Below, piece by piece: positions 24,953 to 36,263 of a stretch of 64,000 nt of DNA. Origin of the DNA: Massospora cicadina (lineage: Eukaryota; Entomophthoromycota; Entomophthoromycetes; Entomophthorales; Entomophthoraceae); the NCBI GenBank assembly GCA_022478985.1, contig JAKSZP010005572.1, forward strand, positions 42,304 through 106,303. Reading direction: 5' to 3'. How positions within the stretch are numbered: the stretch's first letter is position 1; each line of letters starts with the position of its first letter. The notes beneath the pieces are model-generated. The model saw only the letters and a program-made list of their open reading frames with translations, was not told where the DNA came from and did not search any database. Position numbers and translations under genes: made by a program.

Positions 24953-24969
24953 ATAAGTAAATGTACTTA
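24953..24969. repeat. Target-site duplication, right copy (family X copy A)
   Basis: Partner of 23,044-23,060 with one mismatch. Confidence 0.8.
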
Positions 24970-25137
24970 GGATACACCAGCATATCAGCCAGTAGATGGT
25001 TATTTCTACCTTGAATGGCAGCAAGTATCCACTTTCTTCCCAATTGTATGTTCCATATTAATTTATTAAATATGACATTCTAATCTTTTGTAAAAACTCA
25101 TCTTTTCATGTAGTGATTACCAAATGTAAAAAATTGG

Positions 25138-25881
25138 GTTTTAGAGGTGTACAAGCTCGCTTATCTGATTATTAAATCGATAGATATACTTCTAGATGTA
25201 TGATGACAAATAGCTATTTAGTTCTTAAAATAAGCGTGTTTGATCTCACTCTGGTAATTTCTGAGAGGTAGGTAAGCTTAACATTTTTAGAGTAAATGAC
25301 ACTTGGAAAAAAAATTAGATTTTCAACAACTATAACTTGAAGTAAACTCAATAAACAACTCACAATGCTAAGGCATCTTTTACTCTTAATATTAGGGACA
25401 ATATTAAGTGCAAGAGTAACAAAATATGTGTAAAATATAAATTATGGCTATCACAAATATCTTAGAATTCATGGCTGACAATATTAAAGTATTGGTTCAA
25501 AATCTATAATACTCCTAGATAATATTCATAAAAATTATTATGCTAAAAATGCTACTCTAATGAGCTATCAAATCAGATATCTTAATTAGATGATTCACAA
25601 TATGTAAGTGCCCATTTAATGAGCCAATTTATAAGATAATACGTTGTCAGCAATAGTCCCTGAAAAACTATAATTATGACTGAAATCATATTTTTCATCC
25701 TTTGTAAATTGCAATTAATCATTAAAATTGATAAGTATTGCAAAACAACAGATTCTAAATAATAATCTTCACAAAGCTTAAATTAAATGCTTAAATATAT
25801 ATTGAACTAAAAAATAAACATAAACTAGAACTAAATTTATGTCAATTTAGATAATGTGGTCTTATAAAATCATTACACACA
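25138..25881 (-). repeat. Right LTR-like repeat of the 15-26 kb gypsy element
   Basis: Direct-repeat partner of 15,265-16,038; on the minus strand this would be the 5' LTR. A possible primer-binding TGG lies just inside, near 25,040, but is not convincing. Confidence 0.6.
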
Positions 25882-27368
25882 ACATGATGCTCGCTACAGA
25901 GCCTCTGTTAGCGTGCTGTTTGTCTAGCCAGGGGAAAATTTTAGAAGAAGGTGTGGAAGAGGATGGACTAGATCAAGGCGCTAACCCTATAGCCAAGGAT
26001 TGGTGGGAAGATATTTTGGAAGTTTTTTCCACTATTTGAGGTCAGCCTTAGCTAGGGATTAAGCTCATCATCAACCTCAGGGTTGAGTCTGAGATAAGGT
26101 CTCGCACACCCAGGAAAATAACCTCAAATGCTTTAATTGTATAGGGTTTGTGCAGAATAAGGTTAAGAGTTCGTCTAGAGAGAAGTATTAATTTTGATTA
26201 GTCTAATGCCTTTTATTATATGTACTAATTAGGATGCCAACCTAATGGCGAGTGATTTGTAGTTTAATTTTTTTAGTTTAACTAGAAAGTGAATTAACTA
26301 AATGTTTACCAATTTGAGATCTGAACCATTTTTTATTGAAAAACCAAGAAAGCTAATAATTGTTAATTTAGTTGAGTAACAAGTCATCCAGGTTAGGAGG
26401 TGAGTAGTGAGCGAAGCACTTTACACTTTGGGAGCAAATAGATCCACATCAATCTTTGCCTCGTTAGTAATATAAATTATAATTTAATGAATATTAAATG
26501 ATTACATATAAGCTAAAAATTTCATAAAATATAAAATTTTGTAAATCAAGACACTGACACTGACTTAAGAAGATCATAACCTCTACAAACCTAATCCCAT
26601 TTAGATTCCTCATAGTAATTATACACCAGTCAGTTAGCAATACTCAAGTTCTGACCGCTCTATTTAAGGGTTAGCTTTTTATTCTAGTAAATTACCTCCA
26701 TTTACTTACTTTTATCTGTTTGGAGATGTAGTGACCCTTGACTTTTTAAAAGTGGGTGAAAAGGTCCCAGATTTTAGTCATCTGAGGTGATTACATCTAG
26801 AGACTGGTCAGTCTACAACTTATTATACATGGACCTACATGGAATCTCCATAATAACTTACCTATAATACAAGCTGGCAACAAGGGACTAAGTGAAATAA
26901 ACCCTGACATACTGGAATTAATGAAGAGGACAGAGATGGGCCACCAGGTGGGTGTAGGGCTTCTGTTCCTAGTATATTTTTGGTACTAGATGGTCCCAAC
27001 CTGAGGGGGGATTCATCGATGTTCCTGTTCCTAGTATTGTAGTCAATTAGAAGAGAGTGAAGTTGTTTGTAATGCTAAGTTTGGGGGATTGCTGCCACAA
27101 AGTTTCAGTGAAAGGTAGCCAGTAAAGGAAAAATATAAAGAGTCAGCAACCTTCAGATTGTTGGCCTGGCACACTAACAGTGTTTTATATGATGCAGGTT
27201 AATATATTAGCAACAAATAAAACCTTTGTGGCTATTCATATAATATTGCTTTATGAATCCTTTGTATAATAAATGTTATTATCAGTGTCATTATTAATGC
27301 TTTATGTTATTAGCTTTTAAGGCCTGGGATTTCTTTAATTCTGTCATCACCTGAATTTTTATTATATT
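25882..27368. other. No recognised gene
   Basis: AT-rich sequence with a few GC-richer patches (26,040-26,120; 26,930-27,030). A 61-codon plus-strand frame at 25,854-26,039 has an acidic tail but no family match. 'TGTTCCTAGTAT' occurs twice near 26,965 and 27,030. Nothing else is assignable. Confidence 0.45.
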
Positions 27369-27925
27369 TGTTGCGATTTTGTTATGACGGATGATAGTCT
27401 TGGGTCAGCCGGGCAGAAACTGCCAAACAAAGTATTAGTTATGAATATTTGATTGCCATGAGATGAGGCAATATTAGGATATAATGAGTCTTATTAGATA
27501 TAATGAGTTATTGGATCGCCTCTATATAAGGCGATAAGGCGATGTTAATGTTTGACGAATACAAAGTAAAGCCTACAAATAGGGTGACAGAGGATTAAGA
27601 ATAATAAGCCAAATTCAAGGAAAATTGGCGGAATAGAATAACCCAAGCAATGAGAAATAGTATCGCCTGCAGTTGATGTATATAAGCAAAATAAGCAATT
27701 GAGAGAAGGAGGGGTTTTTTAGTGCAGATGGGATGGAACAGCAAAGATGCTGTATTTATAAAAGATAAATAAAAGAACCAGTTGAGGCAATTGCTCCTAT
27801 TTTTGATATATTTTCAAGTGCGTCTGAAGGACCAACAATCTCCATATCGTCCATCCATGGCTCAGAGGGCTCAACCTGTGCAGATAGCATGACGGATCCT
27901 AACAATTTTATCCAATTTTACAACA
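27369..27925 (+). repeat. 5' LTR of the gypsy element
   Basis: Runs from TGTTGCGATTTTG to TTTTACAACA. It contains TATATAAG at 27,523-27,530 and an AATAAA near 27,767, consistent with promoter and polyadenylation signals. Aligns end to end with 33,365-33,926. Confidence 0.93.
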
Positions 27926-27926
27926 G

Positions 27927-27942
27927 TGGTGCTCACTACAGG
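27927..27942 (+). promoter_or_regulatory. Primer-binding site
   Basis: TGGTGCTCACTACAGG follows the 5' LTR after one base. TGG is the complement of the CCA tail of a tRNA primer, so the primer would end ...GTGAGCACCA. The tRNA identity is not determined. Confidence 0.7.
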
Positions 27943-27989
27943 GGCCCATTGAACAACCACCCAACACTCTGGAACTCCAGCCGCCAATC

Positions 27990-29470
27990 ATGCCTTATCC
28001 AAGTCATGTCATTAAGGAGCTCTCCCAAAACCCCATATCAGCTTCATATGAGGAAATCAAAGTTACCTTGGACGTGGTACTCAAAAGCCAAGCTGAACTC
28101 CTTCAAGAATGTAACGCGGTCATGCATCAACTTGATAGTATGTTTAGTCAAATAAGAGTCTTGGGAAAAAAAACGAAGAACTTACTGAATGACTAAATGA
28201 TACCACACAGCGGTTGCGAGATGCAGAATAAAGATTCTCTACTTCTTCTCAGTTGTCGCGCTGGGAGGATGATGACCATCAAGATGAGGCATCCTATGTA
28301 GGAGAAAACAGCGCTGATCATAGCTACGACCCCCAATATAATAGCACCAGATATTCATATGAGTTGAAACACCACATACCTCCAGTAATGGCTGTACCAC
28401 CTACAACTGATGGTCATGCTACCCCTGAAACAACAAATATCCCCACTTCCACTAATCCTGCTCCTCATCGAGAGTCCGCTTTTGGGTCTCATTCCATTCC
28501 TCAGTGTGGACCTAACAACTGTGAACGAAAGGAGGAAATCAATATCAAAAAGATACCCCCATTTGACCGCAAAGGGAACATCCATGGGTTCTTAAAACGA
28601 TTTGAGTTTGCTGCGGAAGGAGCCTTTGATAAATGAAAGGCTAAGTTGCTAATATCTGCCCTGGACATAGGAGCTTAGATCAGGTCACCTGTTACCTCCC
28701 CAGTAGTTCTGTCTCCTATAAAGACATATAGGACACTGTACTCCACTTGTTTGGGGGAACTCAAAAATGTCACAACAGAAAGCGGAATTTTTAACAATTG
28801 TGTTCCATTGAAGCAAGACTCTCATTGAGTTTGCTGATTGATTCACAACAAAAGCCCATGTACTAAAAGAGCCAGGTACTTAGCAGAAGCCAATGTGTAC
28901 ATTGCCATGTCCACCGCGGTGAATCCATATCATGAACTTTCTAATGTTATTTTGCTGCTTCTGGATGATGACGTACCTCTGCTTAAAATTTTATAGCTTC
29001 TACGTTGGATATCCACTAACTTTTCGCCATTGAATTTGAATCATAAGCCTACTGCTGCCCCAGCACCCTCTTATTCCAAAGAATACTATTGGCTGCCTCC
29101 AGCTTCATTTATTAAACCTTGGCCTTACTATAACTCTGCGCCTCATCCTCAGCTGAATTATAATCAACAGTACAATCAGCATTAATGGGCTGGACATGAC
29201 AACCGCCAGCAAACTAGTTATTGACCTGGACCCAATTATGCCGACCATCAACAATCAGCTTACTGACCTGGAACTGGGTATACTGAACGACCCCAACCCT
29301 TCTGGTCTAAACCTGTTTATGATAACCCGGGATATGGTTCTTATGGGGTTAACTGCTATGAATGTGGTCACCCTGGTCATTTGGCAAAATTCTGCCACAA
29401 TCGCCATGTGAATTATGTACAACAATACCAATACTACCAGGGAAAAGATGGAGCGGAGTAGAGATGGGAC
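27990..29470 (+). pseudogene. gag (capsid and nucleocapsid)
   Basis: The probable start is the ATG at 27,990 ('MPYPSHVIKELSQNP'), giving a helical N-terminus. A frameshift near 28,180 moves to the frame 28,253-28,636, which holds the capsid-type segment 'IPPFDRKGNIHGFLKRFEFA' and then a TGA at 28,634-28,636 where an arginine is expected. After further breaks a Pro/Gln/Tyr-rich stretch (about 29,040-29,330) leads to the zinc knuckle 'CYECGHPGHLAKFC' (C-x2-C-x4-H-x4-C) near 29,350-29,395. Gag packages the element RNA into particles. Domain identities follow Ty3/gypsy precedent. Confidence 0.8.
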
Positions 29471-29879
29471 CCTCTACCTCCGCAATACCCACTCAACATG
29501 TCCCTGAATCAATAACAGTATACTCTGCAAAAGTTCCTCAGTTTGATGATGGAATTTTATACCAACAGCCAGTTGGAGGAGTAAATGTAGTAGCCCGAGC
29601 TTAAGCTTAGGCGGTGGCAGAAAGAGAGTCCCCCAAACAACTGAAGCCCTATGCCTGTCAAATGCTTGATCAAGCATCCTTGGACCAACTTGATCCTGCC
29701 ATGGATGCACCAACTCTGAAAGGGTGAATGTCGCCCTTCCATTAGATACAATTGTCAGAGAATACCCCCAAGTCGGAGAGGGGATTAAGAATTTTCTTGG
29801 GAAAAGAGAGCCCATAAATGTTCACATATTAAACAGTCAATATTTTTCTTATTCTGAGTGTACATACTGTAATATTTTT

Positions 29880-30275
29880 GTAGTAAAATAGAAATCGCGC
29901 TATAATAGATACTGGTGCTTCAATCAACATAGTCTTCACTAAGTTAATGCAAAAATTAAAGTTGAAACCTGATGTGGACCATCGCATGGTTTATGGAACT
30001 GCTGGAGCTGTAAGTACTGTCTCTGAGGGAGCTTATAGTGCGTTGCCTTTGCGCTTTGAGTCCATTGTCATTGTGGCTCCGGTGATTGTATTACCAAATG
30101 AACACTACAACATATTAATTGGGACTGCTTTTCTGCATCATTTTGGGACTCTTGTTGATATGATGGAGGAGACCCTCGACATCCTGGGTCAGCGGATCCC
30201 AATTTACTTTACTACTAGGGGAGTACCAAAGGATCCGGTGCATACAAGTCGTATCAACCTTGCCTATTGGTGATT
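29880..30275 (+). pseudogene. Aspartic protease domain
   Basis: The frame around 29,890-30,273 reads 'AIIDTGASINIVFTKLMQ' with an intact catalytic DTG, then 'YNILIGTAFLHHFGTLVD' where retropepsins have their second conserved ILG-like block. The protein should process gag-pol, working as a dimer. This domain has an uninterrupted frame of about 110 codons (29,947-30,273) and is among the best preserved parts of the element. A linker follows to about 30,830. Confidence 0.85.
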
Positions 30276-30839
30276 GGGTATGGCCTGTTTGCTACCATCG
30301 ACTGAAGCGCAAAACTCGGGCCCTTCCTCAGCAGATCTATGAATATCAAGGGATATCTCTTCGAATGGCAGGGCCCATATCCATCCCTTTTGGCCACCAA
30401 GTCTTAGTGAATACTGAGATAGAGGTAGAAGTGCAGAGTGGGCTATACAGGGAAGTTATTGGGCTCTACCATCAATCATGGTTTGAGCTGCATGTGGCTC
30501 CAGGAATTATACTTCTGGGACATGGGAGATAAAGGTTTTGTTAGCAAACCTTCAGAGCAAACCAATGCATATCCGTTGTTATCAAACTATAGTGTATCTA
30601 CATCTGATTCCCATAGATGAGGTCTGTCAGGTTCATGATCTTGGATCATTGGATGAATTTGGACTACCGCTCAAACCATTGGTCAATGTACTAATGGTGG
30701 TACCATGGAGTAATTTAACAGGATTAACGGATGAACAAAAAGATCAATTGATGACTTTATTTCAGAAAGACAGGGGATTTTTACTGTTGATGATCACAAT
30801 TTAGGGTGTGCTCGGGGGTGGTCCATCAATTGGACACCG

Positions 30840-31740
30840 GTGATCATCCTCTGGATAAGGTCTCATCTGATCCACCACTCTCTGGCAGTGGAAGATGTGG
30901 TTACTGAAGAAATTGACAAGTTATTACAACAAGGGATGCTTGAGCCATCCAAGAGCTCGTGGGCTTCGCCTGTTTTGATAGTAAAAAAGAAGGATGGCAC
31001 CAACTGGATAGTAATAGAAAATTGAGAGATCAACAGTATTACAAAAAAAGGTTTCATACCCCTTGCCAAGAATTGACAACGCTCTGAACCAATTAGGGGG
31101 TGCCCGCTACTTTTCTGTGATAGACTTGATATCAGGCTACTGGCAAATCGAGTTACCCTTGGCAGAACAGGAAAATGAACTGTGATCACCTCTAAAGTCC
31201 TTTTTCAACTAAAAAGGATGCCTCAAGGACTGTGTAATGTTCCTGCTACTTTTCAGCGAGCCATGGACACTATTATTGGCGACCTGAAACTGTCATGCGT
31301 TCTAGTAAACCTTGATGATATTAATGTTTTCTCAAGGACCTTTTTGGAGCACCTCAACCACCTTGAAGCAGTATTCCACCAGCTGTCTGAGGCGAAAATT
31401 AAAATCAAACCTCAGAAGTGTAATTTTTTTAAAGATCAGCTTGAATACCTGGGTTTTGTGGTAGACTCAACTGGGCTGCAGCCACAACCAGCTAAGGTGG
31501 AGGCCATCAGCAAGATGGTTACACCTAATAGTAAGTGCAACATATAGGTATTTCTGGGGATGGTTGGCTACTACCAACGCTTCATCCCTAATTTTAGCTG
31601 TATTGGGGGCCCGCTATTCGAGTTTTTGAAAAAGACGCTGTGTTTGAGTGGGCAGAACGTCATCAATCCACTTTCAATGCACTCCGTATGGCGCTGAGTA
31701 GCACACCAATGTTGTGATATCAAACTTCAACTGGGAGTTT
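30840..31740 (+). pseudogene. Reverse transcriptase domain
   Basis: Blocks in order: 'EIDKLLQQGMLEPSKSSWAS' and 'PVLIVKKKDGTNW' (30,840-31,020), a TGA at 31,023-31,025 in place of arginine in 'VIEN-EINSIT', 'ARYFSVIDLISGYWQIELPL' (about 31,105), a frameshift near 31,180, 'LKRMPQGLCNVPATFQRAMD', then the active site 'CVLVNLDDINVFS' (about 31,295-31,335; LDD rather than YLDD or YVDD), 'IKPQKCNFFKDQLEYLGFVV', and 'VFLGMVGYYQRFIPNF' after a TAG near 31,545. The catalytic aspartates are present. Confidence 0.92.
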
Positions 31741-32251
31741 ATCATTCAGATGGATGCATCCCTTTCTGCTGTTGGGGCAGTACTTTCTCAGAAAGATGAT
31801 GAGGGAGAAGAACATCCTGTTGCTTTCTATAGTCATAGTCTGAACTGTCATGAGCGTAACTATACTGTGACTGAGTGAGAGTGCTTAGCAGTAATCTATG
31901 CATATAAACAATTCAGAGTCTATCTGCATGGGGTAAAGTTTATGAGTTGTAACCAATCACGCATCATTACGCTGGTTACAAAACCTCAAAGAACCATAAG
32001 GACGGTTGGCTCAATGGGCTCTCAAGTTACAGGCTTACGATTTTGAGGTTCTTCATTGGCCAGGAGTGAAGCATCAGAATATGGACTGTTTATCTCGGTT
32101 ACCAACTATTGTGGTGACATCAGACCTTAGTGACGTGATGTATGATAAAATGCTCAGCAGAAAATATGATGACGAACTGCCGCAACTAAACAAAGTGTTA
32201 AATGAATTATGCATGAATACCCTCCAACGGAATGAAAAATTTTACAAGTGA
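31741..32251 (+). pseudogene. RNase H domain and tail
   Basis: 'QMDASLSAVGAVLSQKDDEG' gives the first catalytic aspartate. 'NYTVTE-ECLAVIYAYKQFR' contains the glutamate, preceded by a TGA at 31,876-31,878 where Arg or Lys is usual. 'VVTNHASLRWLQNLKEP' has asparagine in place of the catalytic aspartate of 'TDHASL'. The tail reads 'GRLAQWALKLQAYDFEVLHW' and 'NMDCLSRLP'. The D-to-N change is a single G-to-A transition. A TGA ends the frame at 32,249-32,251. Confidence 0.88.
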
Positions 32252-32279
32252 ATCAGTGATACTATGGTGAATTTCCTAT

Positions 32280-33330
32280 GGCCCTCCGCATGGATGGAAA
32301 TCATTATGAAAGCCCACAGGGCAGTTGGGCATGGTGGTGTGCGTAAGACTATGGAGTTGGTACGCCCATGATACTATTGGGAAAGTATGAGTTTTGATGT
32401 GCTCAAAACTATTTCCTGTTGCAATCAGTGCCAAGTGGATAAACCGTTCCACCACACGACGTCATATTGGTTAGTGAAACCACATTTTGCTTGGCATATG
32501 GTCTCCCTTGATGTCGTTGGCCCCTTGCCAACAGGAGCCAACTGTTGTAAGTACATTCTAGTGTCTATCAACCACTTGACCTGATGGGTTGAAGCAAGGG
32601 TAATATGAGATCTGGGGGCAGTGATGGTGGCTAAATTCGTGTTGGAATGCATTATTCAGCGGCGTGGTTGCCCTCACTTTATTCTTACTGATAATGGCAC
32701 CAACTACACCTCGCACATCCTTCCCAAGCTGAACAAGCTTGCGGGAATCTGCGGAGTTTTGATGACCCTATACCACCCTGAGTTTAATGGAATGATCAAA
32801 CGAGTGAATGGAACTCTGGTGAACATACTCCAAAAATTAGTAATGGATTCCCCTTCAGATTGGAGCTCTCTTCTTTCCACTGCCATGTTTGCTTATAAAC
32901 ATTAGATACCATTCCACCATGGGTAAGAGCCCCTTTCAATTACTATATGGCCGACACCCAGCTCTTCTGGCACTGCTTCATGCATATGTAGAAGACACTG
33001 GCAGATTAGAACCCCACTGCTATTTGACTAACCTCGCAAACATTCTGATCAAGCTACAAACCAAAGCATATTCCTTCAGTTTGGCTAAGAAGATTAAGAA
33101 TCAGGCAGCTGATCAGACATGCCATAGTGATTTGGTGTCATTCAAGGAAAATGATATGGTTCTCTTTCATAATCAGCGTGGATTCGGACAGAAGCATAAA
33201 CTTGCCAGTATTTGATAGGTCCATTTGAAATTATAGAGAAGACTGGAGTTGACGCATATACTATTAAGGATCCTATCAGTGATCAGATCATTAACTGAGT
33301 ACATTCAAAGTTCCTCAGACCTTATAAACA
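32280..33330 (+). pseudogene. Integrase domain
   Basis: The zinc-binding region 'HRAVGHGGVRKTMELVRP' and 'CCNQC' is followed by the core: 'HMVSLDVVGPLPTGANC' (first aspartate), 'FILTDNGTNYTSHIL' (second aspartate), and 'FNGMIKRVNGTLVNIL', where the catalytic glutamate expected before RVN is lysine. TGA codons replace probable arginines at 32,369-32,371 ('VRP-YYW'), 32,582-32,584 ('HLT-WVEA') and 33,296-33,298 ('IIN-VHSKFLRPY'). The C-terminal 'SPFQLLYGRHPALLALL' block is present near 32,930. Catalysis would be lost by the E-to-K change alone. Confidence 0.9.
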
Positions 33331-33349
33331 ATAGGATCTTATTGTCCAG

Positions 33350-33364
33350 TCAAGGAGGGGGTAA
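33350..33364 (+). promoter_or_regulatory. Polypurine tract
   Basis: AAGGAGGGGG lies directly before the TGTCATG start of the 3' LTR. Confidence 0.8.
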
Positions 33365-33926
33365 TGTCATGATTTTGATATGACTGGACAATAGTCTTGG
33401 GACAGCTGGGCGGAAACCTCCAAACACTATCAGTTACAAATATTCGATTGCCTTAAGATGAGGCGATATTGGGATATAATGAGTCTTATTGGATATAATG
33501 AGTTATTTGATTGCTCTATATAAGGTGATAAGGTGATAAGGCGATGTTGATGTTTGACGAAGATGAAGTAAATCGCCTTCAAATAGGGCGACAGCAGATT
33601 AAGAATAATAAGCCAAATTCAAGGAAAATTGGCGGAATAGAATAACACAAGCAATGAGAAATAGTATCGCCTGCAGTTGATGTATATAAGCAAAATGGGC
33701 AATTGAGAGAAGGAGGGGTTTTTAGTGCAGACAAATTGGAACAGCTAAGATGCTTTATTTATATAATAAATAAAAGAACCAGTTGGGGCAATTGCTCCTA
33801 TTTTTGATATATTTTCAAGTGCGTCTGAAGGACTGATAGTCTCCACATCATCTGTCCGTGGCTCAGTGGGCTCAACCTGTGCAAATAGCCTGACGGATCC
33901 TAACAATTCTGTCCAAAATTACAACA
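33365..33926 (+). repeat. 3' LTR of the gypsy element
   Basis: TGTCATGATTTTG to AATTACAACA; partner of 27,369-27,925. It carries an extra GATAAGGT repeat unit near 33,530. Confidence 0.93.
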
Positions 33927-34239
33927 ATAATATTAGGAACTATTTTTGAAAGAAAATCTGGAAATATACCTAGTAAATTTGTGTAGATAAATGTAAAAAT
34001 ATAACTATGATACCGTTGTGGTTGAAGCCCTATAGGATCTTATAGACAATAATGGAATCCATTAAATATTATGGTAATGCACCAGACATGGAGGGTTAAC
34101 TGACTACTATTAGTTAAAGAGATACCACCATTAGACAATTGGGACCATGCGCCAAACAGTATGGATTAATTATACCTAGAATTTAGCTTCCTTGTGCCAA
34201 ATCTGGTCATAAGCATAGGTAAGGTCCTTTACTTCAAAG
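33927..34239. other. No recognised feature
   Basis: AT-rich sequence right of the gypsy element; no motif or repeat partner seen. Confidence 0.45.
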
Positions 34240-34430
34240 GTCATGGTATCTAAAGCATCATCACACCCCAAACCCTACTATAAATATTAAGAGAATTAAA
34301 TAAAGATTAAGATTTTACCTGAAATTATTTTAGTATCTAGCTATTGACTATCTCAATAATATTTATGTAATAAAAGCCAAATTTTCTGTAATCGTCATTA
34401 GATTATTACTCAGAGCGCTATGTCACCATT
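34240..34430. repeat. Dispersed repeat, copy 1
   Basis: Aligns with 52,940-53,110. Shared landmarks in the same order are 'GCATNATCACACCCC', 'ACTATAAATA', and at the right end 'ATTATNACTCAGAGCGCT' against 'ATTATAACTCAGAACGCT'. Both copies lie near the low-coordinate side of a family X copy. Identity is unknown. Confidence 0.5.
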
Positions 34431-35500
34431 GTACACTGTCTATGATTGCTGCACATTGCCAGGTGAACAGCAAGTAAGAATTAGACTGGCCTGCCAGCAA
34501 AGATGCCAGAGCACCCAAATGGCAAACCAGAATGCCAGAGGCACTGCTGCTGGTACAACGAATATGGAACTGGAAGGGAGCTGAATTTTTAACAAATAAA
34601 AACGGGATTTTGGGGGGAGTTGTTTTTATTAGAAAATTTAAGGAAAGAGAATTGACCAACAATTTTCTCAGTGTGATGCAACTGATTAAATAATTGTCAA
34701 ATTTGAGGGAAAACAAGCTGAGATTGGGTTCTGCAAGTTCAACCTATGTGGCGAATTATTTGGGCAATGGGCGGGTTAGTTCCCTGGGAACTGACATTGC
34801 AAAATTTGGCAGCAGGCCAAGTTGCAGTCAGTTCAACCTCAAACATCTGAACCAAAGCTTGGCCACGTTTCTGATGGTTGACGCAATGGCGTTTAGCCTG
34901 ACAAGTGGCGGGAATCCTCCAAGGCCACCCCACATATGGGTGGACCCATTTGGTTGGAAACGGGTTCAGGACGCCCAACCTGCCCATGCTCGGTCACTGG
35001 GCCATTCATTCAGTCAGTGGCATTTCATCAGGCGCAACACCCAATTTGCCAGCAGGAAGCTTCAAAACCTCATCGATGGTGTCCAATGCTATTATCTGCC
35101 CATTGGGGGTGATGCCTGAAAGATTTGGGAGGGGTGGATTTTGTTGATCATCAGGTTAACCAAATCCCAACTGTCAGGCATTCCAGCTGATAGATCAGTC
35201 TTCATAGCTTTTTGACCATTTGAAATCCAAGTATTGGACTGATTGCCACTCAAATTAGTTGCACTTAATTCCATTTTGGCGATCTTGGTGCAGATTTCAC
35301 TGATTCCTCATAACAGTTCTGCCAAGGAGAGTGTGGGTACTGAAAGTGGGATCCAAAGTGGAAGGGCTGTTACCCAGCGTTCATCTACTATATGAGCGAG
35401 ATCGCCCTGAGTAATGAGGGGTATAGCCATCCTCTTTGGTACCTTCTTGCTCAGGAATGGAAAGATGACCCACTCGAGCCCAGAGGACATTCACCAGGAC
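34423..35500 (-). pseudogene. Coding unit with DLAHIVDERW motif, uncharacterised
   Basis: Minus-strand frames, in order, run from 35,490 ('MSSGLEWVIFPFLSKK', then 'GDLAHIVDERWVTALPLW'), to 35,274 ('MELSATNLSGNQSNTW'), to 34,987 ('MGRLGVLNPFPTKWVHP'), to 34,716. Stops and frame changes separate them. The 34,690-35,150 part is clearly GC-richer than its surroundings. The DLAH..VDERWV block recurs at 5,130-5,190, which argues that it was once protein-coding and mobile. No known domain is recognised. It lies downstream of family X copy B in the same orientation but is absent from copies A and C, so it is probably a separate element. Confidence 0.4.
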
Positions 35501-36251
35501 TTAGACACATGCCCCTAGAATTAGTGGTGCCCACTTAAGTGTCTCAGTTACAAGTTGGTTCATGAAAAAATTATCTTTGTGAAAATGATATCAGCAAATA
35601 ATCCAGTGAGATGGGTAGTCTAACCAAATAAAATATTGAGTCTAGATTGAGTTGATGCGCCTTTATCCATAATAATTAGTATTTCAATCCGCTGAAGACA
35701 CTTCTCTTTTTTACATGGACTTAGACAATTACCAAATTCAAAATGTTAATGTGAACTCCATAGACAACTGACTATTTATAGGTATATATAATCCTGAGGA
35801 GCAGTCTATTTGGTCCAGAGACTTGTAGTATCCTCAATTATAAGGAAATTATACACCTCCTATAATCTACTCCCAGCAAAAGTAGGAACAGGTGCATACT
35901 GTTAATTACGGAATCTCCTGGATCCTGTCATCTATCACTTACAAATTGTTGGGTTGCACCATCTTAATATTGATTCAACTAGAACTTCATCTAGAGCTAC
36001 ACTTCAACATTTCCAACTTTAGAACTCTTCCCCAGTTTTTGGTCAAGAAAGTTAAGATGCAATATTAGATAATTTTATACTCGTCAATTAGTTACAATGA
36101 CACCTCATCAACTTAGACTTTGAAGTGGACGCCTACTTGCAAAACCAGTTCACAGTGTGATTGGAAGGAATAGCAACTGAGCGGTAAAACTTGTTAAGTT
36201 AACAAAAGTATGATATAGATAACCAACTTCTACAATCTGACTATGCAATAA
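35501..36251. other. No convincing gene
   Basis: AT-rich. A plus-strand phrase 'LDFEVDAYLQNQF' near 36,115 could be gag-like but stands alone. Confidence 0.4.
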
Positions 36252-36263
36252 TCAATAACTGTT
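36252..36263. repeat. Target-site duplication, left copy (family X copy B)
   Basis: TCAATAACTGTT matches TCAACAACTGTT at 38,171-38,182 at 11 of 12 bases. Confidence 0.65.

Larger units (their letters stand above)
15265..25881 (-). mobile_element. Old Ty3/gypsy element bounded by diverged LTR-like repeats, with a nested insertion
   Basis: Direct repeats at each end enclose a minus-strand gypsy pol in the order protease (about 20.5 kb), RT (about 19.7-18.9), RNase H (about 18.7-18.3) and integrase (about 18.2-17.2), with probable gag remnants at 20.6-23.0 kb. The span is about 10.6 kb; removing family X copy A (23,061-24,952) leaves about 8.7 kb. No clean duplication at the outer ends was found, and the repeats are strongly diverged, so this is the oldest of the LTR-bounded elements here. 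Confidence 0.6.
27369..33926 (+). mobile_element. Complete but inactivated Ty3/gypsy LTR retrotransposon
   Basis: A 6.56-kb element with both LTRs (557 and 562 bp, about nine bases in ten alike by eye), a primer-binding site, gag, protease, RT, RNase H, integrase and polypurine tract in canonical Ty3/gypsy order on the plus strand. It is the least decayed LTR element here. The reading frame is interrupted by TGA stops and a few frameshifts. No exact 4-6 bp duplication lies at the outer ends (ATTATATT before, ATAATATT after), so the flanks have drifted or recombined. Its linker between protease and RT resembles that of the element at 1-3.6 kb. Confidence 0.94.

Noticed and set aside
28634..33298. 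TGA read as arginine (alternative genetic code)
   Set aside because: The host gene DUS4 uses no internal TGA, and the same element has other stops, frameshifts and lost catalytic residues. Mutation explains it better.
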